A stretch of DNA of 36,335 bases, taken from Moraxella equi (GTDB lineage: Bacteria; Pseudomonadota; Gammaproteobacteria; Pseudomonadales; Moraxellaceae). Each line of letters begins with the position of its first letter. Within the stretch, counting starts at the first letter, position 1. Made by a program: the position numbers and the translations under genes. The notes beneath the pieces are model-generated. The model did no database searches and was not told the DNA's origin. It saw nothing but the letters and a program-made list of their open reading frames with translations. This document shows, one piece after another, positions 33,151 to 36,335 of the stretch. Where the stretch lies: assembly GCF_002027555.1 (NCBI RefSeq), contig NZ_MXAP01000006.1, forward strand, positions 1 through 36,335. Reading direction: 5' to 3'.

Positions 33151-33821
33151 GTAGATTTTTGTTGGTAGAAGGAAAAACAGACGTTGCTTTCTTTGAGTTA
33201 TTTTGTCAATATCATCAAATAACCGTTGATAGTATCCAAAATATTGACATTCTTAGCCCTACGGCTATTGATTTATCTTTTCATGACAATAAAGGCGGTG
33301 TGATTGATGAAGCCCTAGATGATTTATTATTACAAATTCAAAATAAGCGTGTGGAGAAATTGGGCATTATTATAGACGCTGATTTTGAAAAAGACGGTCA
33401 AGGATTTTTAAAAACTCATGCAAGAATTACCAAAAAATTATCCGATTATGATTATTTATTAAAACCCAATGCCAATATCGCCATTCATCAATCAGAGACT
33501 ATTCAAAGACCTGATATTGGCGTTTGGATTATGCCCAATAATAAAGACAGTGGGGCGATTGAACATTGGATAAAAGAAAACATTCATCAAGATGAACAAG
33601 AATTTTATGATTATATTGAGAATATTATCAAGAATATCCCAAAACAAAAATTTAAATCATCACAACAATTAAAAGTTACAATTGGTACTTGGCTTTTATG
33701 GCAAAAACATCCGCATTTAGGAACGCAAAGCCTATTTGCCCAAAAGATTGATAATCTTATCAACCGAGACAATCAATCCTATCAAGAGTTATTGGCATGG
33801 TTTGGGCAGGTGTTTGACTAA
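33147..33821 (+). CDS. TOPRIM-like (DUF3226 type) partner protein
   Basis: The 224-residue protein shows a TOPRIM-type acidic layout: L-V-E8-G-K-T-D-V near the N-terminus and I-I-I-D77-A-D79-F. Beyond this it carries I-M-P-N-N-K-D-S-G-A-I-E-H-W, typical of the DUF3226/DUF4435 group. TOPRIM domains in this setting are usually nucleases released or activated by the partner ATPase. The four-base overlap with the AAA gene implies fixed co-translation. AriB of PARIS belongs to DUF4435; whether this protein falls in that family or in DUF3226 cannot be decided by eye. Confidence 0.78.
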   Translation: MSRFLLVEGKTDVAFFELFCQYHQITVDSIQNIDILSPTAIDLSFHDNKGGVIDEALDDLLLQIQNKRVEKLGIIIDADFEKDGQGFLKTHARITKKLSDYDYLLKPNANIAIHQSETIQRPDIGVWIMPNNKDSGAIEHWIKENIHQDEQEFYDYIENIIKNIPKQKFKSSQQLKVTIGTWLLWQKHPHLGTQSLFAQKIDNLINRDNQSYQELLAWFGQVFD

Positions 33822-33824
33822 ATA

Positions 33825-34316
33825 TCAAACACTCCTTGGCAATCTTGGCGGTACATTCGGATTGCCCACACTCATCACCGCCGTGCCATAGGCAAGCACT
33901 TCCACACCACCACCGTCTATCGCTGATGTCTCAATGCGTACGCCATAGATTTGATTATAGCCGTATTCATGCGCCTGCTGTTTCATACGCACAATCGCTT
34001 CACGCCTGCCACGCTCCAAAAGACTCTCATACACGGTCAAATTTTTGCCAAACAAGCTCAAAAAATCAGCAAACATAAGCTTAAATCTATCTTGGGCGAT
34101 AGACACACTGCCCATCACAAGCGTACTGTCCGTCTGCACCATTGGCACAAAAAAGCGTTCGTTTGAGATGATAATATGCCCAAGCAAATGCTCGTCATCA
34201 TCAAGGCTTGCCAAGTGCTTACGCTCATTCATCGTACCAAAATACCACCCCACAAAAAACAAAATAATGGCGATGACGATTTGCAGATTATCAAAAATCA
34301 GCTTGATAATATTCAT
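33825..34316 (-). CDS. YbjQ-like domain protein with N-terminal membrane anchor
   Basis: The 163-residue product has one transmembrane helix (about 8-27) and then a YbjQ/DUF74-like domain ending in V-E-V-L-A-Y-G-T-A-V. The heavy-metal-binding label used for this domain is by analogy; its function is not known. It lies next to a soluble YbjQ gene in the same direction, five bases after that gene's stop, so they are probably a duplicated pair in one operon. The stop is three bases from the end of the TOPRIM-like gene, convergent. Confidence 0.78.
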   Translation of the reverse strand: MNIIKLIFDNLQIVIAIILFFVGWYFGTMNERKHLASLDDDEHLLGHIIISNERFFVPMVQTDSTLVMGSVSIAQDRFKLMFADFLSLFGKNLTVYESLLERGRREAIVRMKQQAHEYGYNQIYGVRIETSAIDGGGVEVLAYGTAVMSVGNPNVPPRLPRSV

Positions 34317-34321
34317 ATCAA

Positions 34322-34695
34322 TTACTCAAACGAAGTCGGATTAAACGCAGGGGGCTGTTGTGTGTTTTCAAACGGGGCATTTCGCACCGCTTTTACCGCC
34401 GTGCCATAAACAAAAATCTCAGACGCACCCACCGCTACATTGGACGTAGAAAAGCGCACGCCCACCACAGCATCCGCTCCCATTGCATGGGCTTTGTCTA
34501 TCATACGCTCCAACGCTTCTTGGCGGGCTTCTTCTAACAGCTCGGTATAGGCGACAAGCTCCCCGCCCACGATGTTTTTTAGCCCCGCCAAAAATCCTTA
34601 CCAACGTGCTTGGTGCGGACAGTACTGCCATAGACCACGTCTAGGCGTTCGGTGATGGTGTGGTTGGGTAGATGTTCTAGGTTGGATAGTTGCAT
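34322..34695 (-). pseudogene. YbjQ (DUF74) family protein, frameshifted
   Basis: Starting at ATG 34695 (AAGGAAAATCC upstream), the frame reads M-Q-L-S-N-L-E-H-L-P-N-H-T-I-T-E-R-L-D-V and on to H-V-G-K-D-F, then meets a stop. The adjacent frame continues the family sequence as A-G-L-K-N-I-V-G-G-E-L-V-A-Y-T-E-L-L to A-V-K-A-V. Insertion of one T in the T5 tract (34590-34594 on the plus strand) would restore one protein of about 124 residues. It may be a true frameshift or a base-calling error. Confidence 0.82.
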
Positions 34696-34860
34696 GGATT
34701 TTCCTTGTTGGGTTTAAATAAATCTAATTTATAAAATCAAAGTATAGCAAATTTTTGCTTAAATAACATTATCTTAACAAATCCTTGCAATTTGCAATAC
34801 AAATGTTTAAAATAAAAAACGTTTTTATTATTAGTGTATCATTGCAAATTAGGGCGATTT

Positions 34861-35640
34861 ATGAATTTAGAGAAACCACCCCACGATTATAACCCTTACC
34901 AAACCCCAGAGTCGGTACTGTATGAAGCGAGCGACATGCAGGGCGAACTGCTTGATGAGCCAAACAGATTGCCTGCGGGCAGTGGTTTGGACTGGCTTAA
35001 AGAGGCTTGGGCGATTTTTATGGCTCGCCCACTGCTTTGGGTGGGTTTTACCATTTTTTATTTTTTGGCACTGATTGTCTTATCCCTCATTCCGATTGTT
35101 GGCTTGATTGTGGGTTTTGTGGGGACTTTTGTGCTGGCAGGCGTGGCGTATGTGGCGTATCAAATTGACATGGATGAGCCAACCAGCTTTGGTGATTTTT
35201 TCATGGGGTTTCGCCATAATGCCTTACAGCAGGTTTTGCTCATTGTGGTAAATTTTGTGGCACTGATTGTGTTTGCTGTCATCTTTACCTTAATTGCCAC
35301 GATGCTTGGTGTTGGTATGGGTAGCGTGCTGGGCGAAGGGGCAAACTTGGTGCTTGTTTTGATTATGTTAGTGGGGCTACTCTTTTATATTCCGCTCGTC
35401 ATGTGCATGTATCTTGCTCCGATTTTGATTTTGTTTCATGACATGTCTGCTGTTTCAGCGATGAGTTTGAGTTTTAAAGCGTGCCTTAAAAACATCTTGC
35501 CGTTTTTGGTGCTGGGTATTTTGCTCATCATTGCTGGCTTGGTGGCGATAATTCCTTTTGGTCTTGGTCTGTTGGTGCTGATGCCTGTGATGATGATTAC
35601 CAGTTATACTGCTTATAAGCAAATGCTGACTACTTATTAA
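34861..35640 (+). CDS. BPSS1780-like polytopic membrane protein
   Basis: The 259-residue product has a soluble N-terminus of about 45 residues (N-P-Y-Q-T-P-E-S-V) with a W-L-K-E-A-W-A-I-F motif and then six predicted transmembrane helices. This layout is that of BPSS1780/DUF2189-related membrane proteins, none with a clear function. I start at ATG 34861 because AGGGCG lies eight bases upstream; an ATG at 34834 would add nine residues. It is a single-gene unit. Confidence 0.72.
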   Translation: MNLEKPPHDYNPYQTPESVLYEASDMQGELLDEPNRLPAGSGLDWLKEAWAIFMARPLLWVGFTIFYFLALIVLSLIPIVGLIVGFVGTFVLAGVAYVAYQIDMDEPTSFGDFFMGFRHNALQQVLLIVVNFVALIVFAVIFTLIATMLGVGMGSVLGEGANLVLVLIMLVGLLFYIPLVMCMYLAPILILFHDMSAVSAMSLSFKACLKNILPFLVLGILLIIAGLVAIIPFGLGLLVLMPVMMITSYTAYKQMLTTY

Positions 35641-35896
35641 GATGAATAAAGGCGTGCCTATGGTATGCCTTTATTATTTCTAAATGTCGTCTTGGCTTTA
35701 AAAATGACTTGAAATTTGAGGGTTTTTCTTATAAAATAGCAATTTTATTTCCCAACCCATTTCCCACCTATGTTGGCTAATAAATGACGGTGTGGTGTAT
35801 CATGTCAAAGTTGGTTGATGATGATATGGCTACAATCGGCAAGCGTTGCTTGAAAATGCCTTTTTATTAGTGCTTAGGTTCATTGGATTTTTTATC

Positions 35897-36157
35897 ATGC
35901 GTAAAGACATTCACCCAGAATACCGAGAAGTATTGTTCCACGACACCAATGCGGACGTTTATTTCCTAACTCGCTCTACTGTGGCAACCAAAACCACTCG
36001 TGAATATGAAGGTGCCCAGTACCCATACTTCCCACTTGATATTTCAAGTGCTTCTCACCCGTTCTACACAGGCGAGCAACGTCAAGCCTCTAACGAAGGT
36101 CGTGTGGCAAGCTTCAACAAGCGTTTTGGTGCATTCGCCAATCGTGGCAAAAAATAA
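35897..36157 (+). CDS. rpmE2: 50S ribosomal protein L31, type B
   Basis: The 86-residue protein [16 protein letters not shown] is the cysteine-free type B L31, which replaces the zinc-binding form under zinc limitation in many bacteria. ATG 35897 gives the standard N-terminus; an upstream in-frame ATG at 35846 adds 17 hydrophobic residues with no family match. The ribosome-binding site is poor. No clear Zur operator was seen in the 250-base upstream region. Confidence 0.95.
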   Translation: MRKDIHPEYREVLFHDTNADVYFLTRSTVATKTTREYEGAQYPYFPLDISSASHPFYTGEQRQASNEGRVASFNKRFGAFANRGKK

Positions 36158-36186
36158 GTTTTACTTATCAGTATTGCTTATCAAAG

Positions 36187-36213
36187 ACCGCTCCATTTGG
36201 GGCGGTTTGTTTA
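36187..36213 (+). terminator. Intrinsic terminator after L31
   Basis: ACCGCTCC and GGGGCGGT pair around ATTT with one G-U pair, followed by TTTGTTT. It also faces the end of the minus-strand gene at 36218 and may serve both. Confidence 0.8.
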
Positions 36214-36217
36214 TGTG

Positions 36218-36335
36218 TCAATCAAGGCTCCTTTGCATATCCACCCACACTTGTACGCTGTCAGGATTATAGAGCCTGCTTGCCATGCGTTGTAAGTTGG
36301 CAAGCGTGATGTGCGTATCTATACCAACCGAACTT
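36218..36335 (-). CDS. C-terminal end of an unidentified gene, cut by the window edge
   Basis: The last 38 codons of a minus-strand frame end with D-S-V-Q-V-W-V-D-M-Q-R-S-L-D and include H-I-T-L-A-N-L-Q-R-M-A. The sequence looks coding but is too short to identify. A terminator lies directly beyond the stop codon. Confidence 0.5.
   Translation of the reverse strand, partial: SSVGIDTHITLANLQRMASRLYNPDSVQVWVDMQRSLD

Noticed and set aside
1..36335. Prophage, integrase, transposase or tRNA genes
   Set aside because: No frame shows transposase, integrase or phage structural motifs, and no tRNA or rRNA sequence was recognised, despite several acquired-looking genes.

Overview
The window reads as chromosomal DNA of a gammaproteobacterium of the family Moraxellaceae, most likely Moraxella. 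The basis is moderate-to-low GC, the order yceD-rpmF-fabD-fabG-acpP without plsX or fabH, recurring extended -10 promoters of the form TGGTAAAAT, a minCDE locus, and divergent ahpC/oxyR. The genus is an inference; no 16S, tRNA or other marker RNA is visible.

Region by region. (1) 1-5800, peroxide defence: a truncated DMT-type transporter gene at the left edge, ahpF, a small YdcH/DUF465 gene, a lipoprotein, ahpC, the divergent oxyR, and a YgjP-like metallopeptidase. (2) 5800-12200, envelope and division: an OmpA-type lipoprotein, a PlsC-like acyltransferase behind a structured leader, a membrane protein with a voltage-sensor-like segment, then minC and minDE. minC and minDE are separated by a repeat element. 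(3) 12200-18750, housekeeping: a YciO-like protein, epmC (EF-P hydroxylase), yceD-rpmF, fabD-fabG-acpP, a Kbp-like BON/LysM protein and coaE. (4) 18750-28990, accessory: tsaD, then an AT-rich single-chain restriction-modification protein lodged next to a two-gene ccmAB remnant, a toxin/antitoxin-like pair, a YbjN-like gene, a frameshifted histone-deacetylase-family gene and an AT-rich pentapeptide-repeat-like membrane protein. (5) 29067-34700: valS, with a second AT-rich cargo on its other side (an AAA15 ATPase overlapping a TOPRIM-like DUF3226 gene, resembling PARIS/OLD-type phage defence), then two YbjQ-type genes, one frameshifted. (6) 34860-36335: a BPSS1780-like polytopic membrane protein, type B L31, and the end of an unidentified gene.

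The most unusual signal is non-coding. A ~205-bp element occurs twice, in opposite orientations, at 10676-10879 (between minC and minD) and 16934-17140 (after acpP). The interior is strongly conserved. The terminal inverted repeats differ between the copies at about six positions, yet are perfectly complementary within each copy, so the ends have co-varied. A second family of nested inverted repeats (~115 bp) occurs three times (8227-8341, 18788-18905, 25693-25805), marking intergenic regions.

Defence-type genes cluster in 20-34 kb: a type IIG-like RM protein, an AAA15/TOPRIM pair, a TA-like pair whose second gene has its ribosome-binding site inside a terminator hairpin, and a pentapeptide-repeat membrane protein. 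Core genes (tsaD, ccmAB, valS) separate these cargos. Two frameshifts, both in short T tracts, may be sequencing errors or real slippage.
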